Source: Ktedonobacteria bacterium brp13 (lineage in GTDB: Bacteria; Chloroflexota; Ktedonobacteria; Ktedonobacterales; Ktedonobacteraceae). Taken from it: a stretch of DNA of 64,000 bases. Shown one piece after another: positions 44,197-52,638 of the stretch. Under the pieces are notes generated by a model, which was not told the origin of the DNA, ran no database searches, and was given only the letters and a program-made list of their open reading frames with translations. The stretch lies in assembly GCA_015099395.1 (NCBI GenBank), contig AP024096.1, positions 6,241,485-6,305,484 on the forward strand. The letters run 5' to 3'. Each line of letters opens with the position of its first letter. The first letter of the stretch is position 1. A program made the position numbers and the translations under genes.

Positions 44197-45129
44197 TTAT
44201 TTGGCGACGATTGGGTTACGCATGGTGCCGATGCCTGCAACCTCTGATTCCATGATGTCGCCGGGTCTCAGAAACTCAGGTGTCGGGCGCGAAAAGCCTA
44301 CACCAGCAGGTGTCCCGGTGGCGATGATATCGCCGGCCTCAAGGGTCATGCCGAGCGAGAGGATGGCGATGATCTCTGGAATGGAGAAGATCATCTGCCG
44401 GGTATTGCCATCTTGCTTGATGATACCATTGACGCGCAGGCGTAACGAGAGATCATGTGGGTCTGGGATCTCGTCGGCTGTGACAATCCAGGGTCCTATA
44501 GGACAGGAACCATCCAGACTCTTGCCTTTGAAGAACTGCTTGTGGCGTGTCTGAAGGTCCCGTGCAGTGACATCGTTGAGTACGGTATAGCCAAAGATGT
44601 GCTCGAATGCAGAGCTGGCCGGAATATTCTTACCCGGGTTGCCGATAATGACACCTAACTCGACTTCCCAGTCGATGGCGGTCGAGACGGCTGGATCAAT
44701 CTCGATTTCGCCAAAAGGACCGTTGATTGAGGTGGGTGCTTTGGTAAATATGACTGGTTCGGTTGGTGGTTTGCCACCGTGTTCGCGTAACGCAGCGGTT
44801 TCACGTGCATGCTCGGTATAGTTAACGGCCATACACATGACGTTTTTGCGGGGCCGTGGTAGTGGTGCGATCAAGGTGACGTCGGTGAGCGGTAGAGTTG
44901 CTCTCGCGAGCTTCCCCTCCTGGCTGGCTGCAAGTATCGCCTGTAACAGTGGCTGTGCGGTTGCATACTGCTCAATAACCTCTTGCAGTGTAGGTGGGAT
45001 CGACAGCGCCAGCAGTTCACTGGCGGCAGTAATATCGATAAGTGTTGCATTGTTTTGATCAGTCGTTGTCTGTACAATGCCTGTGCGTGGCGTTGTCACA
45101 GTTGGTGAAAGATAGGTGGCTAGTTTCAT
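44197..45129 (-). CDS. Fumarylacetoacetate hydrolase family protein
   Basis: 310 residues. The C-terminal FAH domain is complete: NVMCMAVNYTEHARE, FTKAPTSINGPFGEIEID, DWEVELGVIIGNPG with the metal-binding acids, FGYTVLNDVTARDLQ, LDGSCPIGPWIV and GDIIATGTPAGVGFSR. The N-terminal small domain (about 1-75) is present. Members cleave C-C bonds of, or hydrate, 2-oxo acids in aromatic and sugar-acid breakdown. GGAGGAA precedes the ATG. The convergent VOC gene is the likely functional partner. Confidence 0.92.
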   Translation of the reverse strand: MKLATYLSPTVTTPRTGIVQTTTDQNNATLIDITAASELLALSIPPTLQEVIEQYATAQPLLQAILAASQEGKLARATLPLTDVTLIAPLPRPRKNVMCMAVNYTEHARETAALREHGGKPPTEPVIFTKAPTSINGPFGEIEIDPAVSTAIDWEVELGVIIGNPGKNIPASSAFEHIFGYTVLNDVTARDLQTRHKQFFKGKSLDGSCPIGPWIVTADEIPDPHDLSLRLRVNGIIKQDGNTRQMIFSIPEIIAILSLGMTLEAGDIIATGTPAGVGFSRPTPEFLRPGDIMESEVAGIGTMRNPIVAK

Positions 45130-45282
45130 GCGGAAGAGTTCCTCCTCTAGCTGTATTGCATGATTGATATATAACTACGGTGACGTACTCCCATAGTATA
45201 TATCAATATCCTTTCTCATCACTACTTACGCTACGCATACAGGTTTATCGATCCAGAGTTGGGACGCATAAAAATAAGAGAG

Positions 45283-45669
45283 TTAGACGCGAACAGTATG
45301 TCCTGCTCGTTTGAGTGTCTCGATAGCCGCTTCGACGTCCTCACTTTTGATGAGCAGATGGTCGGTTTCGTAGGTGGCAATGGCCATTACGCTGATGCTG
45401 GCCTCAGCCAGTGGTAAAGCCAGTGAGGCATGTACACCAGAGACAGAGAAACCAAATGGTCCTTCGACCTTGATACAGCGCCAGTCGCGCTCGGCCTGTG
45501 CGCTGGATGGTACATTCTCTTGCAAGCAAACGACAGAGAGTTCCTCATGTGTACGTGTCAGAGAAATGAAGTCGTCGCCGAGCAGTGCCCAATGAGGGAT
45601 TGCCCCATTGGGCTGGAGGCGACAGAAGGCGTAAAGCTGGGGGAGCATATAGAGAGTCAGCTTTTGCAT
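45283..45669 (-). CDS. ACT-domain protein
   Basis: 128 residues with two ACT-like halves: LTRTHEELSVVCLQENV, RDWRCIKVEGPFGFSVSGV and LAEASISVMAIATYETDHLLIK, where the later segments are typical of the ACT_7 (CASTOR/POLLUX-like) amino-acid-binding fold. It probably senses an amino acid and signals to a partner, but none is adjacent. Start ATG 45669. A dispersed structured repeat and paired TGCATGC palindromes lie upstream. Confidence 0.85.
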   Translation of the reverse strand: MQKLTLYMLPQLYAFCRLQPNGAIPHWALLGDDFISLTRTHEELSVVCLQENVPSSAQAERDWRCIKVEGPFGFSVSGVHASLALPLAEASISVMAIATYETDHLLIKSEDVEAAIETLKRAGHTVRV

Positions 45670-45724
45670 AGATCTTGATCTCCTTTAGTGCTAGTCATGT
45701 GCTTGTCTCTGGTAATACCGGTAC

Positions 45725-45788
45725 GATCTTATACCGAATCTCAACGCGACTGAAGTCGCTCGTACTACGTACTCAGGTGTTCGATACG
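45725..45788 (+). repeat. Dispersed structured repeat, copy B
   Basis: Inner hairpins GCGACtgaaGTCGC and GTACTACGTAC, with outer arms CGAATCTC and GGTGTTCG that still pair mostly (one mismatch). Same layout as copies at 28270 and 49048. It lies upstream of the minus-strand ACT gene. Confidence 0.75.
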
Positions 45789-45930
45789 AAGTAAGATAAC
45801 GACACTGAGAACAGTGAGCGCGATGGTGATCGCTGCTGCACGTGTGGAGCAGTTGCGGAACAGCACTGTTAGCAACCATAAGAGACGGCATAGCCTATCC
45901 AACACGGCCAACACAATCCGCACGTACATC

Positions 45931-46047
45931 TTGCATGCATGCAAAAAGGCCGCAACATGATGGTTAGGGATAGTCTGTGTGTGTTACTGTGCGTATTGTA
46001 TCATATCTCGCCGATGTCAATCTTTTGCAAGCATGCAAAGCATGCAA
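45931..46047. promoter_or_regulatory. Cluster of TTGCATGC-type palindromes
   Basis: TTGCATGCATGCAA at 45931-45944 is a perfect palindrome. At 46025-46047 TTGCAAGCATGCAAAGCATGCAA holds two overlapping related sites. Between them, on the minus strand, lies a TTGACA and a TACAAT, with a spacer too short (14 bp) for a standard promoter. This looks like an operator array controlling the ACT gene or terminating aroE. Confidence 0.5.
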
Positions 46048-46052
46048 TCATC

Positions 46053-46928
46053 TCAGGTTTCTTGTGTGAGTGCCATACGCATAACTGCCAGCGGCGCAGG
46101 TTGTCCGGTCCAAAGTGTGAAGGCCAGGGCTCCCTGATGCAAGAGCATTGAGAGGCCATTGGAGGCTGAAAATCCCATCAGGCGCGCCTGCCCGAGCAGT
46201 AACGTCTGGGTGGGATTGTAGATCATATCATAGATAAAAGAGTCGCTATCTAAGCGTGAGAGTACTTCGGGGGCGAGCGGACTGACGCTTTCATGCATGC
46301 CTAGCGAGGTGGCATTGATGACGATGAGCGGCGAACGAGGGATCAAGAAGGCGGCGTCATTCAGGCTAAAAATAGGTTGATCATAGTATTGTTGCAGTTC
46401 AGCCGCCAGGCGCTGGGCTCGTTCCAGATGACGGTTCAGGATGGTCAGTTGCTTGATGCCCGCCTCGGCCAGTGCGAAGGCCGCGCCGCGTGCAGCACCT
46501 CCGGCTCCGAGCAAGAGAGCGTTATAGTTTGTGAGATCAATCGTGCCATCCTCATACAACGCGCCGAGCCCGTTCTCATGCAGTGCCATCAGGAGTCCCC
46601 GCGCATCTGTATTATAGCCATAGAGATAGTCATCCTGATGCACAATCGTATTGACGGCCCCGATCCTTGCGGCCAATGGATCGATACGATCTAAAAAGGG
46701 TAAGACCGCCTCTTTGTGTGGGATAGTAACATTAGCGCCAAGACAGTCAGGTTCACAGAGCGAGCGGATGCGTTCCAGCAGTTGGTTAGCGGGGGTGTGC
46801 CAGAGTTCATAGCGTGCAGGGATACCCAACACATCAAAGGCTGGTTGTTGTAAGCGTGGCGAGAAAGAGTGCGCAACTGGATCGCCAATCAACCCAACAT
46901 GTAATTGCCGTGTATTTTGTATTGACAT
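46053..46928 (-). CDS. aroE: Shikimate dehydrogenase
   Basis: 291 residues. The substrate domain has GLIGDPVAHSFSPRLQQPAF, the catalytic Lys in NVTIPHKEAVLPFLD and the Asp in YNTDARGLLMAL. The NADP domain has ALLLGAGGAARGAAFALAEAG and ILNRHLERAQRLAAEL, then NATSLGMHE and the closing GLSMLLHQGALAFTLWTG. It reduces 3-dehydroshikimate to shikimate in the chorismate pathway. No other aro gene is near. Start ATG 46928; the upstream gap of about 370 bp to the NUDIX gene contains nothing else I can support. Confidence 0.95.
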   Translation of the reverse strand: MSIQNTRQLHVGLIGDPVAHSFSPRLQQPAFDVLGIPARYELWHTPANQLLERIRSLCEPDCLGANVTIPHKEAVLPFLDRIDPLAARIGAVNTIVHQDDYLYGYNTDARGLLMALHENGLGALYEDGTIDLTNYNALLLGAGGAARGAAFALAEAGIKQLTILNRHLERAQRLAAELQQYYDQPIFSLNDAAFLIPRSPLIVINATSLGMHESVSPLAPEVLSRLDSDSFIYDMIYNPTQTLLLGQARLMGFSASNGLSMLLHQGALAFTLWTGQPAPLAVMRMALTQET

Positions 46929-47299
46929 CTTACTACTTTTAATATTCTAGAGTAGATCATGAAAGTGCAGCGCCTTCGATCTCTCCAGTCCTTACGACCA
47001 ACATCAAGTATAGGGGATGGAACTAGAAAAAGTCAATTGATTTTACGTTAAACGCTAGCGCAGTACCTTTCGCCCTGTTCAGTGCAAGGCAAGGGAAATG
47101 ATTGATATTTGTCTATGTTACTATACATACATAGAGGGGTTTTTCGTAATAGCTGCTCGACTTATAACTACAGGGCGAGCTATGGACAGAATAGCTACTA
47201 CTTACATACTCTTACGTGTAGACGTATAGATAGCAGAGATGTAATGATGAACGTTTCAGGTGTCCACATTTCAGGTATCTAAAGGGGAGGGCAAGCACA
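46929..47299. other. Divergent intergenic region between aroE and NUDIX gene
   Basis: About 370 bp. TTGATA (47102-47107) and TACATA (47124-47129), 16 bp apart, are a weak promoter candidate toward the NUDIX gene. Nothing else supported. Confidence 0.3.
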
Positions 47300-48148
47300 A
47301 TGGTAGCACAGGCAAGAATGGCCGCGGCTGTGATGTTATTACGTACGCTCGAAAATGAAGTAGAGTATGTGCAGCAGGAAGCCGAGCAAGACCAGTCGGG
47401 TGAGCAGAGTAGAAATTTCGAAGTATTTATGGTGCGTCGAGCCTCAAAGAGCGTCTTTATGCCTGATGTCTATGTCTTCCCGGGTGGAGCTGTGAGTGTA
47501 GAGGATCTGACGATTGAGGCACAAGAAGATCTGTGTTATCCGATAGAGCTAACCGTTGAAGATAGAGGACGTACAGCGCTCGGCAACGGTGTGCGGACCG
47601 CCGCGATCCGTGAATTATTTGAAGAGGCTAATATTCTTCTAGCCTACACAACTGTTGCCCCTATACCAAAGTTATTGGAGATTGATACAGAGGCATTGGA
47701 GCGTTTCGCCGGGTATCGTTCTGCTTTAAATACACGTCAGACGAAGCTAAGTGAGCCAGGAACATTAGAGGAGATGTTACGAGCCGAACGGCTTGTGCTC
47801 GCGGTCGACCGGTTGAGCTACTTCGCGCATTGGATTACGCCCATTACACAGCCAAAGCGCTACGATACCCACTTCTTCTTAGCCAACGCCCCTTTACAGC
47901 AGGAGGCTTTATATGATCAACTGGAGACCAGTGATGGTCTCTGGATAGAGCCGGCTGAAGCTCTGGCACGCAACGCAGCAGGAAGCTTTCCTCTGGCCTT
48001 TCCGACCATTCATCAATTACGTGAACTGGCAAGCTTTCCCACTATAGATGCTGCCTTTAGCGTAGCGCGCGAGGGCGTCGTCTCCACGATTCAGCCGGTC
48101 CAGGTGGAGCGTGAAGGGAAGACTCAGTTTGTTTTACCAGTTGACTGA
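47300..48148 (+). CDS. NUDIX hydrolase
   Basis: 282 residues, long for the family. After an acidic, Gln-rich insertion (EVEYVQQEAEQDQSGEQS), the core reads EVFMVRRASKSVFMPDVYVFPGGAVS. The NUDIX box is GNGVRTAAIRELFEEANILL, whose RELFEE helix binds magnesium. The larger C-terminal part resembles NUDT19/RP2-like members that cleave CoA or nucleotide diphosphates. GGGGAGGG supports the ATG. The metallo-beta-lactamase-fold gene begins 22 bp after, so the two form an operon. Confidence 0.9.
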   Translation: MVAQARMAAAVMLLRTLENEVEYVQQEAEQDQSGEQSRNFEVFMVRRASKSVFMPDVYVFPGGAVSVEDLTIEAQEDLCYPIELTVEDRGRTALGNGVRTAAIRELFEEANILLAYTTVAPIPKLLEIDTEALERFAGYRSALNTRQTKLSEPGTLEEMLRAERLVLAVDRLSYFAHWITPITQPKRYDTHFFLANAPLQQEALYDQLETSDGLWIEPAEALARNAAGSFPLAFPTIHQLRELASFPTIDAAFSVAREGVVSTIQPVQVEREGKTQFVLPVD

Positions 48149-48170
48149 CGAACGATGTTAGGAATAGTAT

Positions 48171-48995
48171 ATGCAAGAGATAACATACAAATCATGTAGT
48201 ATTATTCTGGCTCCTAACCCCTCAGTTATGACAGGCCCGGGTACGAATACGATTGTGCTGGGTGGCGGTATTGAGGGTGCGACTGTAGTCGATCCAGCCG
48301 TTGATCAGCGTGAATATCTAGAGACTGTCATTCATGCGGGTGCGGCGCGTGGTTGTATCCGTCGCATCTTGATCACCCATGGGCATGCCGATCATATCGG
48401 TGGTGCGCTGGCATTGCGCGAGATGCTCGGCGTGCATATCTATGCTGCCAGTCGGCGTGGTCTGCCCTTTGCTGACTGCGAACTACCAGATGGTATGTTG
48501 ATCCCGGCTGGCGACGAGTGTCTACGTGTCATTGCGACACCCGGGCACCGCTTCGATCATCTGAGCTTCTTGCTCGAAGAGAGCCGCACACTCATTGCCG
48601 GTGATCTGCTCGCAGGTACTGGAACCGTCGTGATTATTCCACCTGAAGGAAATTTACAAGAGTATCTTGCCTCATTACACCGCTTACAGCAGCTGGACTT
48701 GAATGAGATCATACCTGCACACGGCCCGATCATCAAAGATCCCCAGCAGCGGCTTGCCGACTATATCGCGCACCGCTTAGAGCGTGAGCAACAGATCCTG
48801 ACGACTCTGCAGCAGGTGGCAGCGACGATCGAGCCAGGGATGACCATCCCTGCTATCGTTCAGCAGATCTATCACGATATCGATCCACAACTGCATATGA
48901 TGGCTGGAAAATCCGTCCTGGCGCATCTACTCAAACTTGAGGGTGAGGGGCGCGTCAAGTGCCACGAACACGAGCGCTGGAGCTTACTGCCTTAA
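48171..48995 (+). CDS. MBL-fold metallohydrolase (LACTB2-like)
   Basis: 274 residues. The metal-binding motif is ITHGHADHIGGAL, further ligands are in ATPGHRFDHLSFLLEE and LIAGDLLAGTG, and the last His in IPAHGPIIKDP. The C-terminal about 70 residues form a winged-helix-like tail (AIVQQIYHDIDPQLHMMAGKS), as in LACTB2-type endoribonucleases and related hydrolases. The NUDIX gene directly upstream suggests a joint job in nucleotide or acyl-CoA ester turnover. Start ATG 48171. Confidence 0.9.
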   Translation: MQEITYKSCSIILAPNPSVMTGPGTNTIVLGGGIEGATVVDPAVDQREYLETVIHAGAARGCIRRILITHGHADHIGGALALREMLGVHIYAASRRGLPFADCELPDGMLIPAGDECLRVIATPGHRFDHLSFLLEESRTLIAGDLLAGTGTVVIIPPEGNLQEYLASLHRLQQLDLNEIIPAHGPIIKDPQQRLADYIAHRLEREQQILTTLQQVAATIEPGMTIPAIVQQIYHDIDPQLHMMAGKSVLAHLLKLEGEGRVKCHEHERWSLLP

Positions 48996-49020
48996 TGTGA
49001 GCCTATCTTGATTGCAACAA

Positions 49021-49133
49021 AAAGGGAAGTCACCTATGTGTGTCTAAGATCTTATTCCGAAACCCAACGCGACTAGCGTCGCTAGTGCTTACGCACTCAG
49101 GCTTTCGGATACGTAGTATGGTGACTTCCCTTT
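49021..49133. terminator. Terminator-like hairpin whose loop contains a dispersed repeat
   Basis: Arms AAAGGGAAGTCACC (49021-49034) and GGTGACTTCCCTTT (49120-49133) are perfect 14-bp complements with an 85-nt loop. Repeat copy C fills most of the loop. The element separates two convergent genes. Confidence 0.7.
49048..49112 (+). repeat. Dispersed structured repeat, copy C
   Basis: Inner hairpins GCGACTAGCGTCGC and AGTGCTTACGCACT; outer arms CCGAAACCC and GGCTTTCGG pair with one mismatch. Same architecture as copies at 28270 and 45725. Confidence 0.8.
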
Positions 49134-49161
49134 GCCGCTTAAGATGAGACTGCTGGCGTCT

Positions 49162-50877
49162 TTAGCGCCGTAGCAAGAGTCCTAAGGCAACGATCGCCGC
49201 CAGTCCCAGGCAGAACCAACTGGGAGTGAGCAGGTGCACAACATTGAGGTAGACACCACTTCCTAACGAGGCCAGAAATACGAAGAAGAGTGAGATGCTT
49301 CCTCCTCCGGTTCCTCCTGCGCCTGCTGCCATGTTTGCGGCGGCAGGGCCGCCGCGCCTCGAGCGACGCCTGTTGCGTGATGCAGTGGGCTGGTTCGCCA
49401 GTTTGACCTCCAGTTGTCCGCTTTCAATCTGCGTGATCAAGCGATCAACCGAGCGTGGTAGCTTCACAAGCAACTGTCCTACCTCTAGCAGTTGCTTTAG
49501 TACTTGATCGATAGTCTCACGTGTTCCTCCACTCCCCAGGCCCAGGAAGTTACGAGCGTAGGGGGTAGCAACCTCAATAAAGTTGAAATTGGGAGCCAGG
49601 CTCGTTGAAACGCCGACCAGGGTACTGACCGCGCGGCCCGCAAAGGCAAACTGCGCAGGGATAGAGAATGGCTGACCATAGAGCAGTTTGACTACATCCT
49701 GCATCACATCTCGCATATCCAGATCACGCATTTGTCCCAGCGAGACATCGTAGTACTGATCGAGGAGCAGCGTAATGGCGCGTTCGATCGAGGTCATATT
49801 TGCGTTCTCGCCAATAAAGCCCAGCCGACTGAGTGCGGTCGTCATCATATGTGCGTCACGAGTGATTATACTCAGAAACATCTCGCGGAAAGAACGTTTC
49901 ACATTTTTCGTAATCGAACCGACCATACCAAAATCCAGAAAGGCAATTACAGGAGCGTCAGGCGGAGAACCACTCTTAATAAAGATATTGCCAGGGTGAG
50001 GATCAGCATGGAAGAAACCGATATCAAAAAACTGATAGAAGTAGGCGCGTACAGTGCGTGATGCCGCCTCCAGGCGATCATAGCCAGCGGCCTCTATGGC
50101 TGGGTAATCATTCAGCTTGATCCCATCGATCCATTCCAGCACCAGGACGCGTGGTGTTATATATTGGTCATAGATAGTAGGGATATAGATAGTAGGATCA
50201 TCTTTAAACATCTCTTTAAAACGTTGGGCATTGGCAGCTTCAGTGACAAAGTCGACCTCTTCATAGACAGTACGGCGGAACTCGCGATAGAAGCCCCAGA
50301 GATCGATAGCACTGGTATCTATAAATTTCGTGATGATCCAGATCACAAAACGCAGACTACTCAGATCCATTGTCACCAATTGATAGATGTTAGGCCGTTG
50401 TACTTTGACTGCAACCGTCTCGCCAGTCGTTGCGAGCACCGCTTTATGCACCTGTCCCAATGAGGCCGCAGCAGTACTCTTCCGTTCAAAGTCACTGAAT
50501 ATCTCATTCAGTGGCTTATCATAGGCATCCTCAACGACCCCAACGACATGTTCAAACGACTCCGCCGGGACCTCATCCTGGAGCGAGGAGAGGACCTCCA
50601 GTGCGCGCTCCGGCAAAAGATCGGCGCGCGTACTCAGAAACTGGCCCATCTTAATCATCAGTACGCCGAGCTTGAGAGCCGTCTGACGGAAAGCAATCAG
50701 GACATCGATCAAGACCTCAATATTTGGTTGTACCTCATAGTTGCCCCGTTCTCTGGCACGCAAGACACGTTTACGTTCCCGATATATCACCCAGAGTGTC
50801 CACAAGAGCAAGCGCGAGACGCTGAAGAAGCGGATAACCTGAGCAAATCTATTAATGCCGCGCGTGTGACTACGCAT
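49162..50877 (-). CDS. ABC1/UbiB-family atypical kinase
   Basis: 571 residues. Family marks in order: LSTRADLLPERALEVLSSLQDEVP (KxGQ-type region, here MIKMGQFLSTRAD), AAASLGQVHKAVLATTGETVAVKVQRPN (Ala-rich loop and Lys), EVDFVTEAANAQRF, FFHADPHPGNIFIK and FLDFGMVGSIT. A basic, Gly-rich linker (RNRRRSRRGG) leads to two C-terminal membrane spans. UbiB-type proteins are ATPases supporting isoprenoid-quinone or lipid metabolism at the membrane. The gene is single, starting at ATG 50877. Confidence 0.93.
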   Translation of the reverse strand: MRSHTRGINRFAQVIRFFSVSRLLLWTLWVIYRERKRVLRARERGNYEVQPNIEVLIDVLIAFRQTALKLGVLMIKMGQFLSTRADLLPERALEVLSSLQDEVPAESFEHVVGVVEDAYDKPLNEIFSDFERKSTAAASLGQVHKAVLATTGETVAVKVQRPNIYQLVTMDLSSLRFVIWIITKFIDTSAIDLWGFYREFRRTVYEEVDFVTEAANAQRFKEMFKDDPTIYIPTIYDQYITPRVLVLEWIDGIKLNDYPAIEAAGYDRLEAASRTVRAYFYQFFDIGFFHADPHPGNIFIKSGSPPDAPVIAFLDFGMVGSITKNVKRSFREMFLSIITRDAHMMTTALSRLGFIGENANMTSIERAITLLLDQYYDVSLGQMRDLDMRDVMQDVVKLLYGQPFSIPAQFAFAGRAVSTLVGVSTSLAPNFNFIEVATPYARNFLGLGSGGTRETIDQVLKQLLEVGQLLVKLPRSVDRLITQIESGQLEVKLANQPTASRNRRRSRRGGPAAANMAAGAGGTGGGSISLFFVFLASLGSGVYLNVVHLLTPSWFCLGLAAIVALGLLLRR

Positions 50878-51230
50878 CGATACCCTTCTTTCAATGTATT
50901 TTACCCTACTATAGCAGTGCGCATGGAAGGAAGATCAGGGCTACCCATTATGGCAGTGCTGATGGAGGGAAAATCAAGGCTACCCACTACAACAGGCCTT
51001 GATATCTCATCCTCTCACTAAGAAGTACGTACCGAGAATTTCAGAGGTTCGATATTAGAAATGAAGCACGAACACTGCTACCACATAGGTAATAGGTAAT
51101 AGGAAATTTTCAAGTTCGCTGTGATGATCGAGGTGGTAAAACACGTATATTCATAAACGAGATTAATTCTATGCTATTTGCATTTCTAGTAGTAATGTTG
51201 AGATATATCTGTGTCAAAAAGAGGTGATGT
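50878..51230. other. Intergenic region with an imperfect 39-bp tandem repeat
   Basis: Two copies of a 39-bp unit starting GCAGTG (50914 and 50953) share GGCTACCCA and ATGGA.GGA.A.ATCA blocks. The 39-bp period is a multiple of three but no supported reading frame uses it. Small AGGTAAT repeats occur near 51090-51105. No RNA or promoter assigned. Confidence 0.5.
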
Positions 51231-52274
51231 ATGCGCGGTATAAAAAAGAGAAGCTGGCAAAGGCTTCTGTGGCCACTGTATCTGTCGTGCTTATTTATTG
51301 TATTGGCTGCCTGTGGTTCAGGTAATACTGGTGCTGCCGGTAGCACTGCTAGCGGCTCCAGTAATTCGTTTGCAGCAAAGCAGTCTGCTTCAAATGCATC
51401 GGCTGGTGCCAGTTCAGCATCGGGTACCACCAATACAGGATTAACCCAGAATACAGGTCCCAATTATCTTATTAAGACGCTCTCCGTATCGATGAATGTG
51501 ACTGATACGCGTAGCACGGCCAACGATATTCAGGAATGGATCAGCACGAAGGATCCTCGTTCGACATCGGCTGGGGTGAACTACAATCAGGATGGTAATA
51601 ATCTCTACACTATATCGATGACCTTTGCCGTACAGGCGACGCTCTATCCTCAGGTCTATGCCTATCTCAGAGATTATAATCTGCACAATGGTCAACTCAC
51701 CAACTTTCATGAGACCGTGCAGGACGTCTCTAACGACTATGTCGATACGCAGTCGCGTATCACCGTCTACCAGGGAGAGCGTGATCGTCTGCTCGGCCTG
51801 CTCAAACAGACACAGAGTGCTAGCGACGTCGTCACCATTGAGCAGCGGCTCTCCGATGTGGAGCAGAGCCTCGAATCGACCGAATCACATCTGAATCTGT
51901 TAAACAGCCAGGTAGCATTTTATAACGTGACTATTCAATTGCAGCCGCTAGCGATAGCTGAACCAGTAATTCCACCAAATCAACCCTGGACTATCTGGCA
52001 GACATTCCATGCGGCATGGACTGCAGTGCTAGGGCTTGGTCAGGTATTGTTGGTAATACTGATCTGGTTGCTGACATTTAGCGTCTATATTATTCCACTG
52101 TTTTTCCTGATCTGGCTCTTTGTACGCTGGCGTGAGCGTAAGCAGAGCGTATTCTCTCGTCCGGCACCTGCACCTGCGTCAGTAAGTGCAAGGGCTCCAA
52201 TGCCACCAAAACCAATGTCAGCCCCTGTAGCGACACCAACACCAACGGCGCCGGCAGGCCCTGTGAAAGAATAA
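51231..52274 (+). CDS. DUF4349-domain lipoprotein
   Basis: 347 residues. Signal segment and lipobox VLAACGSG at about residues 24-31, then a Ser/Ala/Gly linker. The DUF4349 region runs from YLIKTLSVSMNVTDTRSTAN through FHETVQDVSNDYVDTQSRI and VVTIEQRLSDVEQSLESTESHLNLLNSQVAFYNV (a helical coiled-coil hairpin). One membrane span follows (about 275-305, LGQVLLVILIWLLTFSVYII), then a basic segment and a Pro/Ala/Thr tail. The protein therefore appears to be anchored at both ends. Role unknown; members are widespread in Gram-positive-like envelopes. Confidence 0.88.
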   Translation: MRGIKKRSWQRLLWPLYLSCLFIVLAACGSGNTGAAGSTASGSSNSFAAKQSASNASAGASSASGTTNTGLTQNTGPNYLIKTLSVSMNVTDTRSTANDIQEWISTKDPRSTSAGVNYNQDGNNLYTISMTFAVQATLYPQVYAYLRDYNLHNGQLTNFHETVQDVSNDYVDTQSRITVYQGERDRLLGLLKQTQSASDVVTIEQRLSDVEQSLESTESHLNLLNSQVAFYNVTIQLQPLAIAEPVIPPNQPWTIWQTFHAAWTAVLGLGQVLLVILIWLLTFSVYIIPLFFLIWLFVRWRERKQSVFSRPAPAPASVSARAPMPPKPMSAPVATPTPTAPAGPVKE

Positions 52275-52638
52275 CGAGTGGTGTGCGGGAAGATACTCTC
52301 TTCCCGCTACGCTGCTAGCATCTAGCTTTCTGGCTGCTACTTACGACTGATCCGAACGAAAGCGTGTCTCCTCACTTATAGCCCAACTTCTCTGCTAGCC
52401 GCATCATAGTGATATTGCCCGACCACGTATGGATATTCAGACGCGCGAGCGTGACATTGTGAGGGCTGCCACACGACGTCAGAGGTTGTCTCGTGAGAAA
52501 ATTGGACACCATCAGGGCTGTGGGGCTATGATGTAGATGTGGGAGGGCATAGTAGGGTTCAGGTGGTCTGGTCTGGTGGGAGTGGTGGCTCTTCCCAATA
52601 AGAACGTAACGTTGGATATATTCAGAGGGAGTTGTCTT

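Noticed and set aside
50548-51021. 157-residue plus-strand ORF
   Set aside because: Mostly antisense to the UbiB-type gene; only its tail covers the 39-bp repeat.
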